Below are positions 51,482 to 61,338 of a DNA stretch of 64,000 nucleotides, one piece after another (the stretch's first letter is position 1; each line of letters starts with the position of its first letter). The notes beneath the pieces are model-generated. The model ran no database searches and had not been told where the DNA came from. It worked only from the letters and a program-made list of their open reading frames with translations. Position numbers and translations under genes: made by a program. Source of the stretch: Kofleriaceae bacterium (GTDB lineage Bacteria; Myxococcota_A; Polyangia; Haliangiales; Haliangiaceae); assembly GCA_024762925.1 (NCBI GenBank), contig JANTGM010000009.1:1-64000 (forward strand), in the 5' to 3' direction.

Positions 51482-53107
51482 TTAGCTGGGGAGGGCAAGC
51501 TCCTCGATGGCATCGAGCAGTGCATCTCGACTCACCGGCTTATCCAAGAGTCTAGGCTTTGTATTGTCCAAAAAACTCGACATGCGGTCCGTGAAAACCC
51601 CGCCACTAAGATAGACGAGCTTGTCAACCAGCTGTGGATACTTCTCCTGAAGCTTCTCGTAGACGTGGAGGCCATCGACTTCGGGCATCATCAAATCGCA
51701 GATGATCACATCAAAGTCTTGCTTTGCGAGCGCCTCAACACCGAGCGCTCCGCCGGTGGCAGCGACGACATCGTGATGTGAGTGCAGCATGCGCGCAAGC
51801 GACTTGAGAAGGAGCGGCTCGTCATCGATAAGAAGAACTCGTAGTCGCTTGCTGCCCTCTGCAGCTTCAGCTGGGCGAGCTTCGGTCGGTGCGGCGACTG
51901 GGGCTCTAAGTGTGCTCTTTACAGGTAGGGTGAGCGTGAATGTGGTGCCCTCTCCAACCGTGCTCTCAAATTCCAGCTTGCCTTCATGAAGGGCGGCGAT
52001 TTCTCGGCAAATCGGCAGCCCAAGCCCAGTTCCAAGGCTATGTTCCTTGGTGGTGTAATACGCTTCGAAGATCTTTTCTCGATCACGCTCAGGAATGCCG
52101 CAGCCGGTGTCATGCACTTGGATAACAACATTCTCACCATCGAGTTCACACGAGACGCGAATGAGGTTCTCGTTGCTCTTGCCCTCTTGAATCGCATGGG
52201 TCGCGTTTATCAGAAGATTTACGAGAATCTGACTGAGCTTAGAACGCGAACCCACAATCATAGGCACGTCACCGACATGCTTTTCGAATCGAGCGCGATA
52301 TCGAATCTCGTTGAGTGTCATCGCGCTGGTATTCGAGATGAGTTCGCTGATGTCGATGTACTCGTATGCAGCATCATCGCTACGTGCGTAGCTCTTTAGC
52401 TCTCGTGAGATCGAAGCAATCAGGTCGACGCCACGACGGCAGTCCTGTGCCATGTCCGCAATGAGTTCCAAGTCGCCTGGCTTTGCAGTGCCGCCCGATA
52501 GCCGCCCGACGATCTCCTCAATCTGGCGTAGGTTGCTCAGAACATAGGTTGCAGGGTTGTTGATCTCGTGAGCGACGCCAGCTGTTAGCTGCCCAAGCGC
52601 GGCGAGCTTGTCGGAATGCTCAAGCCGAAGTCGGAGGTTGTTGGCTCGGTGGCGGGAGATCGCATAGCCAAGAGCGCGACGAAGATTCACGGTCGAGAGT
52701 TCGTCGCGGTCCAGGTATTCCTGTGCACCTTCTTCTAGGCAACGCAGCGAAAGTGACTCTTGGCCAACTTTGGTGAGGATGATGACCGGCGCCTTGCCAG
52801 TCCCCACCAACGCCTTCACGGCGTCGACGGCTCCATTCTCTTCGAGGTCCAAGTCAAAGAGGACAGCGTCACTGCCATCTCTTTGTAGGGTTGCCATGGT
52901 GTCCGCAAAGGTTGCGGTGTGATTGCACACAAAGCGTCGGGTTGGCCCTGGATCGACAAGGGCATCGATAGAGGCATTGAGCGAGGGATCCCCTGTCGCT
53001 ATGAGGATTCGTCTCGTTGGTTGGTTGTCCTTCGATGTCTTGCCCGATTGCGGCATTGCCCCTACGCTCCGTTCAGCTCTCGTCGCTGTGTCGATCCCCG
53101 CAGACAT
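51482..53107 (-). CDS. Hybrid histidine kinase: REC-HisKA-HATPase-REC
   Basis: 541 aa, start ATG 53107 (MSAGIDTATRAERS); the frame is open to 53167. A degenerate N-terminal receiver-like domain (ILIATGDPSL, VLFDLDLEENG, VIILTKVG) precedes the H-box GVAHEINNPATYVL, N-box NLLINATHAI, DTGCGIPE, GTGLGLPICREI, then a C-terminal receiver (VLLIDDEPLLL, VIICDLMMPEVDG, LLDKPVS). Soluble. Third orphan hybrid kinase of the window. Confidence 0.9.
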   Translation of the reverse strand: MSAGIDTATRAERSVGAMPQSGKTSKDNQPTRRILIATGDPSLNASIDALVDPGPTRRFVCNHTATFADTMATLQRDGSDAVLFDLDLEENGAVDAVKALVGTGKAPVIILTKVGQESLSLRCLEEGAQEYLDRDELSTVNLRRALGYAISRHRANNLRLRLEHSDKLAALGQLTAGVAHEINNPATYVLSNLRQIEEIVGRLSGGTAKPGDLELIADMAQDCRRGVDLIASISRELKSYARSDDAAYEYIDISELISNTSAMTLNEIRYRARFEKHVGDVPMIVGSRSKLSQILVNLLINATHAIQEGKSNENLIRVSCELDGENVVIQVHDTGCGIPERDREKIFEAYYTTKEHSLGTGLGLPICREIAALHEGKLEFESTVGEGTTFTLTLPVKSTLRAPVAAPTEARPAEAAEGSKRLRVLLIDDEPLLLKSLARMLHSHHDVVAATGGALGVEALAKQDFDVIICDLMMPEVDGLHVYEKLQEKYPQLVDKLVYLSGGVFTDRMSSFLDNTKPRLLDKPVSRDALLDAIEELALPS

Positions 53108-53292
53108 ACTAGTATAGAGGGTCGGGCTCCGCGGAGGCAAAGAAGTGCCCAAAATGCTTGAGCCCATTGTGGAATCAGAGAATTTCGCAGCGCCGCGGAA
53201 GTGAACCTGTCACAAAGTTCGACCCCTTTCTGGCAAACTTCACCCGCCAGATGCGATTGCTCTTTGGCCCGTGTAGGCTTGGTTCTCAGCCT

Positions 53293-54024
53293 ATGATTAC
53301 TCAAGCCGTATTACTCGCAGCTGGCACAGGCACCCGTCTGATGCCCCTCACCGCCGATCGTCCCAAGTGTATGGTCGAAGTTGCGGGTCGAGCGATCGTT
53401 GACACTCTCCTAGACGCGCTTACAGAGTTGGGTGTTGAGGAGATTGTGGTTGTGACTGGCTATCGGGCAGAGGCGCTTGAGGCCTATCTACGAGATCGCG
53501 GTGGCTTTCGCTGGCAGTTCATTCACAACGAGCGCTATGCCACCACCAACAACATTCTCTCCCTCCAAGTAGCGAATGAAGCAATACAGGCCCCCTTCCT
53601 ACTGGTTGAGAGTGACATTTATCTAAGTCCAGAGGTGCTCAGTCCACTTGCAAAGGAAGATCAAATCCTCGTGGCGCCGTACACATCGGAGATGGACGGC
53701 ACGGGAATCACAATCGGGGCCGATGGTCGTGCTGAGGAAATGGTTATTCGCGCCCACTTGGCACGCCCCAAGACCCTGAGCGAGATGCACAAGACCGTGA
53801 ACTTCTATAGCTTTTCTAAAGAGACGTGGGGCGTCTATAAAGAGGCTCTCGACCGCTGGGTTGCTGAGGGACGGCTCGATCAATACTACGAGGCTGTCTT
53901 GGCTGAGCTCATCAACAATGGCAGCATTCGGATGCAGGCAGCGGACATCGGCCCCAATGGTTGGGCCGAAGTTGACGATGTTCAGGATTTGCAACGATTA
54001 GAGAGCAAGCTGGCCGCGCAATGA
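53293..54024 (+). CDS. Sugar/choline-phosphate nucleotidyltransferase family protein
   Basis: 243 aa. MITQAVLLAAGTGTRLMPLT is the GxGTRL...P signature, followed by DRPKCMVEVAGR, VVVTGYRAEAL, and a YATTNNILSL motif that is typical of LicC/PntC-like CTP:phosphocholine or phosphonate cytidylyltransferases. LLVESDIYLS holds the metal Asp. ATG 53293 begins the domain; upstream codons are leader. The exact acceptor is unknown. Confidence 0.85.
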   Translation: MITQAVLLAAGTGTRLMPLTADRPKCMVEVAGRAIVDTLLDALTELGVEEIVVVTGYRAEALEAYLRDRGGFRWQFIHNERYATTNNILSLQVANEAIQAPFLLVESDIYLSPEVLSPLAKEDQILVAPYTSEMDGTGITIGADGRAEEMVIRAHLARPKTLSEMHKTVNFYSFSKETWGVYKEALDRWVAEGRLDQYYEAVLAELINNGSIRMQAADIGPNGWAEVDDVQDLQRLESKLAAQ

Positions 54025-54044
54025 GCTAGGTTTGCCGCTGGCTC

Positions 54045-54266
54045 ATGGAAACCCGTCGTCGCAGTCTTGTGAAGTCGCTCAGCTGGCGCTTTCTAGCAAC
54101 CATCATCACCGCAAGTGTCGCGTATGGAATCACCGGTGAGGCAAGCTTCGCTGTGGAAATTGGTCTGCTAGATACGTCGATCAAATTCTTCGTGTACTAC
54201 CTGCATGAGCGCGCTTGGGTCCGCATTCACTACGGCGAAGCGAAAAAGCCCGACTACCAGATCTAG
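54045..54266 (+). CDS. DUF2061 small membrane protein
   Basis: 73 aa. RRRSLVKSLSWRFLATIITASVAYGITGE with a second hydrophobic stretch (VEIGLLDTSIKFFVYYLHERAWVRIHYG) is the DUF2061 signature. Two transmembrane helices. Located 20 bases behind the nucleotidyltransferase gene, so perhaps co-transcribed; relatives sit beside sulfate-activation or sugar nucleotide genes. Function unknown. Confidence 0.9.
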   Translation: METRRRSLVKSLSWRFLATIITASVAYGITGEASFAVEIGLLDTSIKFFVYYLHERAWVRIHYGEAKKPDYQI

Positions 54267-54456
54267 CGAGGTCTAAGGCGTTCCCTCAGCCAGCCGAGCA
54301 ACGCCACATATCGCATTGCGGAAGCGCACCAACCTGGTCGAGCCTAGAGTGTGTCGGCGAATCTTGATGGAATATGCTGTCGTGCTATTCGAGGAAGGAG
54401 GAGCGGATCTGGGCAACCCCTTGATCTTGCGCGCCACCAGAGGGTATTCACGGCCC

Positions 54457-56193
54457 GTGAGTGGGATAATTCCAAGACGTGCTCTTGTTGGTGTGATGGT
54501 GGTGTTGCTGTTTGTTGGCGGCTGGATGGGAGTTGCGCGCGCTCAAGAAAGCGATGCAGCGGCAGACGCCCCTGCTGAAACGAACACTGAGACTGCCCCA
54601 ACGACACCGGTTGCTGCCGAGCTCAAAGCGGAGAACGCCGCAGTTTTGGCAGCGAGGCGTACGCCCTCGCCAGAAACGGAAGCAGCTCCGGCAGAAGAAC
54701 CTGCAATGAAGGCAAAGAAGAACGCTGGCTTTGAAGCCAAGGTCAACAAGTTCTTCGGCACGTACTTTGTGACACCGATTGCCAAGGTCTTCTTCTATGA
54801 CGTGGTCTTTTGGGACAACGACTCGGCCACAAACATCAGCGTTCCGATGTTGGTCCTCTGGTTGGTGATCGGAGCCTGCTTCTTCACATTGCGAATGGGC
54901 CTTATTAATGTGCGTGGTCTCGCACACGCTGTGCAAATCGTTCGTGGCAAGTACGACGACCCCGATGACGTTGGCGAAGTCACGCACTTCCAAGCCCTGA
55001 CCGCTGCGCTCTCGGCAACCGTGGGGCTTGGCAACATTGGCGGCGTTGCGATTGCCATCGGAATCGGTGGGCCCGGCGCAACCTTCTGGATGATTGTCGC
55101 AGGCTTCTTGGGCATGGCCTCAAAGTTTGCGGAGTGCACCCTGGGGCAGAAGTACCGAACGATTGAGCCCGATGGAAGTGTCTTGGGAGGGCCAATGCAG
55201 TACCTTAGCAAGGGCCTTGCCGAAATCAATCTTCCTACTCTAGGTAAAGTTCTGGCCTTATTCTTTGTGATTCTGTGCATCTTTGGATCCTTTGCGGGAG
55301 GCAACGCCTACCAGGTGAACCAATCTCTCGGAGCCATTCAGCAAAAGATCACCTTCCTCGCTGACAATCACTGGGTCTACGGCGCCATCATGACGGTGGG
55401 CGTCGGCATTGTGATCGTTGGTGGCATTCGGCGTATCGCAACCATCGCCGAGGCAATTGTGCCGCTCATGTGTGGCATCTACGTGGCGGCTTGCCTCTAT
55501 ATCTTACTATCCAATGCCGGCGCAGTTCCCGAGGCCATGGGTGCCATCGTTGAGGGCGCGTTCTCTCACAAGGCTGGATTGGGCGGCATCATTGGCGTTG
55601 TCATGGTGCAGGGGTTTAAGCGCGCAGCATTCTCCAACGAAGCTGGCGTTGGGTCAGCGGCCATTGCACACTCAGCAGCCAAGAGCGCCTACCCTGTGCA
55701 GGAAGGGCTTGTGGCCCTTCTCGAGCCATTCGTCGACACCATTGTTGTTTGCACAATGACGGCCCTCGTGATTGTCATTACCGGCGCGTGGAATAACCCG
55801 GAGTTTGCCGACTTGGTCGCTAGCAACAACGGCGCTGGGCTCACATCGCAGGCGATGGGATCGGAGATTTCATGGTTCCCATGGATCCTAGCCGTAGCCG
55901 TGGCGCTATTCGCCTTCTCCACGATGATTTCCTGGTCGTACTACGGAGAGCGCTGTTGGACGTGGCTCTTTGGAAGTGGGACTGGCATGTACTACCGCGG
56001 CGTGTTTCTCGTCTTCACCTTCATGGGAGCACTTATGACTGGCACGACCGTCTTGGATTTTGGCGACTTGATGATTCTCGGCATGGCACTTCCAAACGTC
56101 TTGGGTGTCATCTTGCTTTCAGGAAAAGTCAAAGCCGACCTCGACGATTACCTTGGCAAGGTGAAGAGCGGCGAAATCAAACCAACGTCGTAG
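54457..56193 (+). CDS. Alanine/glycine:cation symporter (AGCS) with N-terminal extension
   Basis: 578 aa from GTG 54457. Core AGCS motifs: TALSATVGLGNIGGVAIAIGIGGPGATFWMIVAGFLGM, GGPMQYLSKG, KRAAFSNEAGVGSAAIAHSAAKS and EPFVDTIVVCTMTALVI. It imports Ala/Gly with Na+ or H+. Unusual: a cleavable-type signal peptide (to ARA-QES) and a roughly 65-residue Ala/Glu/Pro-rich stretch precede the transporter. A longer form from TTG 54316 or ATG 54367 is possible. Confidence 0.92.
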   Translation: MSGIIPRRALVGVMVVLLFVGGWMGVARAQESDAAADAPAETNTETAPTTPVAAELKAENAAVLAARRTPSPETEAAPAEEPAMKAKKNAGFEAKVNKFFGTYFVTPIAKVFFYDVVFWDNDSATNISVPMLVLWLVIGACFFTLRMGLINVRGLAHAVQIVRGKYDDPDDVGEVTHFQALTAALSATVGLGNIGGVAIAIGIGGPGATFWMIVAGFLGMASKFAECTLGQKYRTIEPDGSVLGGPMQYLSKGLAEINLPTLGKVLALFFVILCIFGSFAGGNAYQVNQSLGAIQQKITFLADNHWVYGAIMTVGVGIVIVGGIRRIATIAEAIVPLMCGIYVAACLYILLSNAGAVPEAMGAIVEGAFSHKAGLGGIIGVVMVQGFKRAAFSNEAGVGSAAIAHSAAKSAYPVQEGLVALLEPFVDTIVVCTMTALVIVITGAWNNPEFADLVASNNGAGLTSQAMGSEISWFPWILAVAVALFAFSTMISWSYYGERCWTWLFGSGTGMYYRGVFLVFTFMGALMTGTTVLDFGDLMILGMALPNVLGVILLSGKVKADLDDYLGKVKSGEIKPTS

Positions 56194-56203
56194 CGGGTCG
56201 TCG

Positions 56204-57112
56204 GTGGCTGCAGAACTCGAAGAGCGGATTCGCCTGGCCTATGAGGCGCGGGCGAGCATGCACGCCGATCCAGGGCTTGAGGCCTATCGACTCTTTCACG
56301 GATATGGCGAAGGCGGTCCAGGGCTTCTGATCGATCGTTACGGTGATGTCGTCCTCATTGAGAACCGCGGCGCCGAGGCCAGGGATGTAGCGATTGCGTC
56401 GCGAGTTCTACAGCGGCTAGATGAGTTTTCATGCATCGTGCTCAAGGAGCGTGGTCAGGATCCGCGGGCTCTCCTAGGAACTCTTCCTAGTGAACGAACC
56501 GTGGTTCGGGAAAACGGCCTGTCATACTGGGTGGAAACCTGGGCACCTCGAAATCCCGGGCTCTATCTCGATGCCAGGCCAGCCCGCGATTGGCTACAGA
56601 GCAACAGCCACGGTCGGCGGGTGCTCAACCTCTACTCGTATGCGGGAAGTCTAGGTGTTGCCTCTATAGCCGGTGGTGCCCGCAGCGTGATTCACGTCGA
56701 CACACAGAAGCGTGCACTGGCCCGCTGCCAAGAGAATCACAGGCTCAATGATCAGCGTACGGATGCCCGCGACCTCGAGCGCGTTGATGCCGTGAAAATG
56801 CTTCGCAAGGCGGCAACTTCAGGGCGCAGGTTCAGTGGCATCATTGTCGACCCACCACCGCCGGGTGTGGGGGCTGGTGATGTAGCAACTCCAATTTCGC
56901 TCGCGCCCTATCTTGCGAACGTTGCTGAGCCTGGCGCGTGGATTCTGTGTTTCTTTCACCACGATCCGCGGAGCTGGGACGAGCTCGAAGCAGTCATGGG
57001 AAACTCCTTAGACCGCCCCTATGAGCCAATTTGGCGCGGTCGCAGTGGTCCCGACTTCCCAGAGTCTACTGCCGAGCGCGACCTTCGCCTCAGCGCGCTG
57101 CTGTTGCCCTAA
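56204..57112 (+). CDS. RlmI/RlmK-like SAM-dependent methyltransferase
   Basis: 302 aa, GTG start. GLLIDRYGDVVLIENRG and the SAM-binding RVLNLYSYAGSLGVASIAGGA (about 140-160), VIHVDTQKRAL, and GIIVDPPPPGVG (catalytic DPP motif) match class I 23S rRNA m5C methyltransferases. The N-terminal PUA domain of RlmI is absent, and no cysteine follows the DPPP motif, so the methylated base is uncertain. Confidence 0.82.
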   Translation: MAAELEERIRLAYEARASMHADPGLEAYRLFHGYGEGGPGLLIDRYGDVVLIENRGAEARDVAIASRVLQRLDEFSCIVLKERGQDPRALLGTLPSERTVVRENGLSYWVETWAPRNPGLYLDARPARDWLQSNSHGRRVLNLYSYAGSLGVASIAGGARSVIHVDTQKRALARCQENHRLNDQRTDARDLERVDAVKMLRKAATSGRRFSGIIVDPPPPGVGAGDVATPISLAPYLANVAEPGAWILCFFHHDPRSWDELEAVMGNSLDRPYEPIWRGRSGPDFPESTAERDLRLSALLLP

Positions 57113-57148
57113 ATTGAATGGCCACACACAAGATGCTACGAAGGCTTG

Positions 57149-58495
57149 GTGACGATAAGTAACTGGTCGAAGGCGTCGTGGCAGTCCAAGGTCGCCTCTC
57201 AGCAGGCAACCTACCCCGACCAAGGGGCGCTTGAGGACGCCTTGATGCGTCTGTCAAAACTTCCTCCGCTCGTGACGAGTTGGGAAATCGAGGAGCTAAA
57301 GAGCAAGCTTGAGCAGGCCTCCCGAGGCGAGTGCTTTGTCTTACAGGGTGGCGACTGCGCTGAGAGTTTTGATGATTGTGAGTCGAGCATCATCGCGAAC
57401 AAGCTCAAGATCCTCTTGCAAATGAGCTTGGTCCTAGTTCACGGAACCAAGAAACAGGTCGTGAGGGTAGGGCGCATCGCAGGTCAGTACGCAAAGCCAC
57501 GCTCCGCCGACATGGAGACTCGTGATGGAGTTAGCCTGCCTTCGTACCGCGGCGATCTGGTCAACCATCCGGGCTTCACGCCCGAGGAGCGCACGCCCAA
57601 TCCCGAACTCTTGCTGCGCGGCTATGAGCGCGCGGCTCTTACGCTCAACTTTATTCGCTCGCTTGCCGACGGCGGGTTTGCGGATTTGCATCATCCTGAA
57701 AATTGGGGGCTCGACTTTGTGAAACACTCTGCCCTCGCCGAAGAGTATGGGCGCATTGTTGAGTCGATTCGGGACTCGCTCGAGTTTATGGAAGCTGTTG
57801 CCGGTGCGCGCACGAGCACCAATCGCGTGGACTTCTACACCAGCCACGAAGGGCTGCATCTGCACTATGAGGAAGCGCAAACCAGAGAAGTTCCGAACCG
57901 TGACGGTTGGTACAACCTCTCGACGCACCTGCCCTGGATCGGCAAGCGAACAGCCGAAATCGAGGGTGCGCACGTGGAGTTCTTTCGAGGCATTCGCAAT
58001 CCACTCGGCATCAAGATTGGACCAGATGTTACTTCCGATTGGCTAAGAGAACTTCTTAATCGCGTCGATCCTGAGCAGGAGCCAGGCCGTATTATGCTTA
58101 TTCACCGCATGGGAGCTGACAATCTCGGGGACAAGCTTCCAGCGCTTATCGATGCGGTTCGCAACACGGGTCGCCGCGTGCTGTGGGAGTGCGATCCGAT
58201 GCATGGCAATACGGAGACAACGACAAATGGCATCAAGACCCGTCGGTTCGACAACATCCTGCGCGAGCTTGAGCAAGCCTTCGAGATTCATGCAGCGAGC
58301 GATTCTGTTCTTGGTGGAGTTCACTTTGAACTCACTGGTGAAGACGTGACGGAATGCATGGGCGGAGCGCGTGATCTTTCCGAACTCGACCTAGAGCGCG
58401 CCTACCATTCGCGAGTCGACCCTCGTCTCAACTACGAGCAAGCGCTCGAGATGGCAATGAGCATCGCGCGGCACATGGCGAAGATGAGAAGCTAG
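57149..58495 (+). CDS. Class II 3-deoxy-7-phosphoheptulonate synthase
   Basis: 448 aa (GTG 57149; TTG 57146 adjacent). CFVLQGGDCAESFDDC (catalytic Cys), VVRVGRIAGQYAKPRS, LPSYRGDLVN, SHEGLHLHYEEA, WIGKRTAEIEGAHVEFFRGIRNPLGIKIGP and WECDPMHGNTETT (metal ligands) are diagnostic of plant-type AroAII. Catalyses PEP + erythrose-4-P to DAHP, the first shikimate step. Its TAG stop is immediately followed by the PHP gene ATG. Confidence 0.96.
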   Translation: MTISNWSKASWQSKVASQQATYPDQGALEDALMRLSKLPPLVTSWEIEELKSKLEQASRGECFVLQGGDCAESFDDCESSIIANKLKILLQMSLVLVHGTKKQVVRVGRIAGQYAKPRSADMETRDGVSLPSYRGDLVNHPGFTPEERTPNPELLLRGYERAALTLNFIRSLADGGFADLHHPENWGLDFVKHSALAEEYGRIVESIRDSLEFMEAVAGARTSTNRVDFYTSHEGLHLHYEEAQTREVPNRDGWYNLSTHLPWIGKRTAEIEGAHVEFFRGIRNPLGIKIGPDVTSDWLRELLNRVDPEQEPGRIMLIHRMGADNLGDKLPALIDAVRNTGRRVLWECDPMHGNTETTTNGIKTRRFDNILRELEQAFEIHAASDSVLGGVHFELTGEDVTECMGGARDLSELDLERAYHSRVDPRLNYEQALEMAMSIARHMAKMRS

Positions 58496-59311
58496 ATGCG
58501 AATTGACTTGCACTGTCACTCCACTCATTCAGATGGAACTCTTCCCGCTGCCGAAGTCGCTGAGCGCGCCAAACGTCGCGGTGTGCAGGTCTTTTGCTTG
58601 AGCGATCATGATTCGTGCGCGGGCTACGAGGCCACTCGCGAGGTCTTCCCCGATGCAATTCGCGGTGTCGAACTTAGCTGCACCGAGGAGGGCAAGACAG
58701 TGCACATCTTGCTCTACGGCCTGCCCAATTCCGACTGGACGGTCATCGACGCTGCGCTCACAAGACAGCGCGCGGTCAGGCGTGAACGCGTTCACATCAT
58801 TGCAGAGCGATTGGCGGCCCACGGAGCGGTGTTCGACGCGGAGGCAGTTCTTGCGCGCCACAAGGGCACGGTTGGAAGGCCACATGTCGCTGCGGAACTC
58901 GTGCGCACAGGAGTTGTCTCCTCGCGAGACGAAGCCTTCTCACGTTTTCTCAAAGATGGCGGGCCAGGCGATGTCAAAGTGAGTCGGCTCTCGGTTGCCG
59001 ATGGCTTGGACTTGGCCACTGCTGCTGGCGCCCGCGCGAGCTTGGCTCATCCACATCTGCAGGGAAATCGAGTTGAGGCCCTCATCGAGCGTCACCGACC
59101 AGCGGGGCTCTCTGGGCTCGAAGTGCATTATGCGATCTATCCTACAAAAAAGCGTAAGACTTGGGCGGCCTTAGCAAAGCGACACAAGATGGTTGGCACC
59201 GCGGGGTCAGATTTCCACGGCGAAGGCGTGACCTCTGTGTCCCAGCTTGGTGTGGACGTGCCGGAGGACGATGCGGCCAGGCTGCTCGATTGGTTAGAGA
59301 TCAGTTCCTAG
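58496..59311 (+). CDS. PHP-domain phosphoesterase (RNase AM/YciV-like)
   Basis: 271 aa. MRIDLHCHSTHSDGTLPAAE and FCLSDHDSCAGYEA carry the metal-binding HxH and DHD; GVELSC, ARASLAHPHLQG and TAGSDFHGEG complete the PHP set. E. coli RNase AM (YciV) removes nucleotides 5' to 3' from RNA and cyclic phosphates. Starts with no gap behind the DAHP synthase stop, so translation is coupled. Confidence 0.92.
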   Translation: MRIDLHCHSTHSDGTLPAAEVAERAKRRGVQVFCLSDHDSCAGYEATREVFPDAIRGVELSCTEEGKTVHILLYGLPNSDWTVIDAALTRQRAVRRERVHIIAERLAAHGAVFDAEAVLARHKGTVGRPHVAAELVRTGVVSSRDEAFSRFLKDGGPGDVKVSRLSVADGLDLATAAGARASLAHPHLQGNRVEALIERHRPAGLSGLEVHYAIYPTKKRKTWAALAKRHKMVGTAGSDFHGEGVTSVSQLGVDVPEDDAARLLDWLEISS

Positions 59312-59482
59312 GTGCGCGCTCCAAGTGCTTGGTCTGCAATCGCCAACTAGCGATCTCAGCGTCCATCAGCAGGATCGAAACCTACCTAGCGCATCATCTG
59401 GGTAGGGAATTACCCAATTGTGACAGAGACATGGTCGATTTTTCTCGCCTGTTTGGGCCCACATGTGGCCAAACTCCCCGCC

Positions 59483-61273
59483 ATGTTTGCAGTAGATGCC
59501 GGGAAGCATAGTTTCACAATTCCTGTGATGGGAATTGCCTTTACCGTGGACTCCCCACTGAAGCTTGCTCGTTACGGAATTTCATCAACCGTATCGCTCG
59601 TTGACGACGCCTTCCTCGAGCAGATGCGCAAGCACCACAGCGCAGAGTGTGGTGATGACTATGTACCGATCAAGAAAAATGCTCCCAACGGTCGAGCACT
59701 TCGGATCACTGCGTATCTAGACTTCCTCGACAGACAGGTCGCCAAACAAATGCGTGTGATGCGCGCACTCCCTTTCGAAGAAGGCTCAGACATTTGCCGA
59801 TACTTCGAATTGCTGCCGCCAAGCCCACTCCGAACCGAATACGAGGCAATGCAAGCTTGCACGGATGCCACAGAGAAGGAGCGCATGCAAGAGTCGCTTC
59901 GCGGGCAAATCAAGGCGGGTGCGATCAACGCAAATATCATGACCAAGCTCGACCGGGACAGAGACCGCAAGGGAGTTCCGTTGCCACTTGGTGACTCGGA
60001 TGCACTTGCAGCTGCCCGTGGCTTTGCGAAGAGCACCGTCGACGGTTCACTCATTCTCTCTGCGGGAATGAACCCCAGGCTCTTTGCGTACATTGCGACC
60101 TTAGAAGAATTCCGACCCGACGCTAGCGGCTACATTAAGAAGCGCTTGGTTCTCAAGGTAAGCGATTTTCGGTCTGCCGATGTACAGAGTAAGGTGCTCG
60201 CAAAGAAGGGCGTGTGGGTCTCTGAATATCGTATCGAATCAGGCCTAAATTGCGGTGGCCATGCGTTCGCAACCGCTGGTCTGCTCATGGGGCCAATTCT
60301 CCAAGAGTTCAAAGACAATCGCGTCGCACTCGCCGAGAAGATCATGGTCATCTACAACAAGGCTCGTGTCAAAGCCGAGCTGCCGACCTTCGATGCTCCT
60401 CTAACCACCCATCTCACGTTTCAGGGCGGGCTGGGAACCGCAGCAGAGCAGAGTTTCTTGCACGACTACTTCAACGTCGACAGCACGGCTTGGGGGTCAC
60501 CATTTCTGCTGGTTCCCGAGGCTTCGAATCTCGATCAAAAGACGCGTGCCGACCTCGCTGCGTGCAAGGACGAAGACATTCAGCTGAGCCCAAACTCGCC
60601 TCTCGGAGTCCCCTTCTGGAACTTCGTGAATTCTGGCAGCGAAGAGGCGCGTCGCGAGCGAATCGCTGCCGGCAAGCCGGGAAGCCCATGTCCAAAAGGC
60701 CATGTTGCTCTTAAGTGGGACTTCCAAGAAATTCCCCTGTGTCGTGCCTCGCGCACCTATCAGAGTCGGGAGCTCAAGCTTCTTGAAGAGTCCGAAGAAT
60801 CCCTAGAACTCAAAGAGAAGAAGCGACTCACGATCATGAACCCCTCGTGCATCTGCCACGACCTAAGTGGCTGTGCGACCCTTGAAGCTGGCATCGATCT
60901 AAAGGCGCGGCCGGCGATTTGCCCTGGTCCAAACGTCGTCAACTTCAAGAAGGTGATTAGCCTCGACGAGATGATCGGTCACATTTACGGACGCTGTGTT
61001 GCGATGCACAGGCCCGAGCGCCCCCATGTTTTCTTGCGCGAACTTGAACTCTACATTGAAGAGCTAGGCAAGCAGATCGCCGAAGAGGCTCCTCGGTTAG
61101 CAAAGTACGAAAACAACCTGCGTGCCGGAATTGCCTACTATCGCGATTTGGCAACTGCCGAGTTTGGCGATGAAGCCGAGGCGTTCATCGCAAAACTCGA
61201 CATTTTGGAAGCAACGGTTCCCAGTGTGGAGTCCGCTGCAAAGCCGGCAGCTGCTGCTGTACCGGCACTTTAA
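59483..61273 (+). CDS. Large conserved protein of unknown function
   Basis: 596 aa from ATG 59483; the frame opens at GTG 59420. It starts FTIPVMGIAFTVDSPLKLARYGISSTVSLVDDAF, a pattern I associate with an uncharacterised family in Bacteroidota and others. A central SGLNCGGHAFATAGLLMGPI and a C-terminal Cys cluster (NPSCICHDLSGCATLEAGID...AICPGPN) suggest a cofactor or Fe-S site. No transmembrane segment. An Ala/Pro-rich tail follows. Flavin-dependent, TIM-barrel-like chemistry is possible but speculative. Followed by a good terminator. Confidence 0.75.
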   Translation: MFAVDAGKHSFTIPVMGIAFTVDSPLKLARYGISSTVSLVDDAFLEQMRKHHSAECGDDYVPIKKNAPNGRALRITAYLDFLDRQVAKQMRVMRALPFEEGSDICRYFELLPPSPLRTEYEAMQACTDATEKERMQESLRGQIKAGAINANIMTKLDRDRDRKGVPLPLGDSDALAAARGFAKSTVDGSLILSAGMNPRLFAYIATLEEFRPDASGYIKKRLVLKVSDFRSADVQSKVLAKKGVWVSEYRIESGLNCGGHAFATAGLLMGPILQEFKDNRVALAEKIMVIYNKARVKAELPTFDAPLTTHLTFQGGLGTAAEQSFLHDYFNVDSTAWGSPFLLVPEASNLDQKTRADLAACKDEDIQLSPNSPLGVPFWNFVNSGSEEARRERIAAGKPGSPCPKGHVALKWDFQEIPLCRASRTYQSRELKLLEESEESLELKEKKRLTIMNPSCICHDLSGCATLEAGIDLKARPAICPGPNVVNFKKVISLDEMIGHIYGRCVAMHRPERPHVFLRELELYIEELGKQIAEEAPRLAKYENNLRAGIAYYRDLATAEFGDEAEAFIAKLDILEATVPSVESAAKPAAAAVPAL

Positions 61274-61296
61274 GAAAACCTAGGTGATCCATTTTG

Positions 61297-61318
61297 GGCT
61301 CCAGCTTCGGTTGGAGCC
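61297..61318 (+). terminator. Rho-independent terminator
   Basis: GGCTCCA and TGGAGCC make a 7-bp stem with an eight-base loop (GCTTCGGT), followed by TTTGTCGTTT. It lies 24 bases beyond the stop of the large unknown gene, between it and the convergent EVE gene. Confidence 0.75.
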
Positions 61319-61338
61319 TTTGTCGTTTCGGCGTCTCT

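Noticed and set aside
59312-59419. tRNA or small RNA between PHP and the unknown gene
   Set aside because: No cloverleaf or conserved arms could be drawn.
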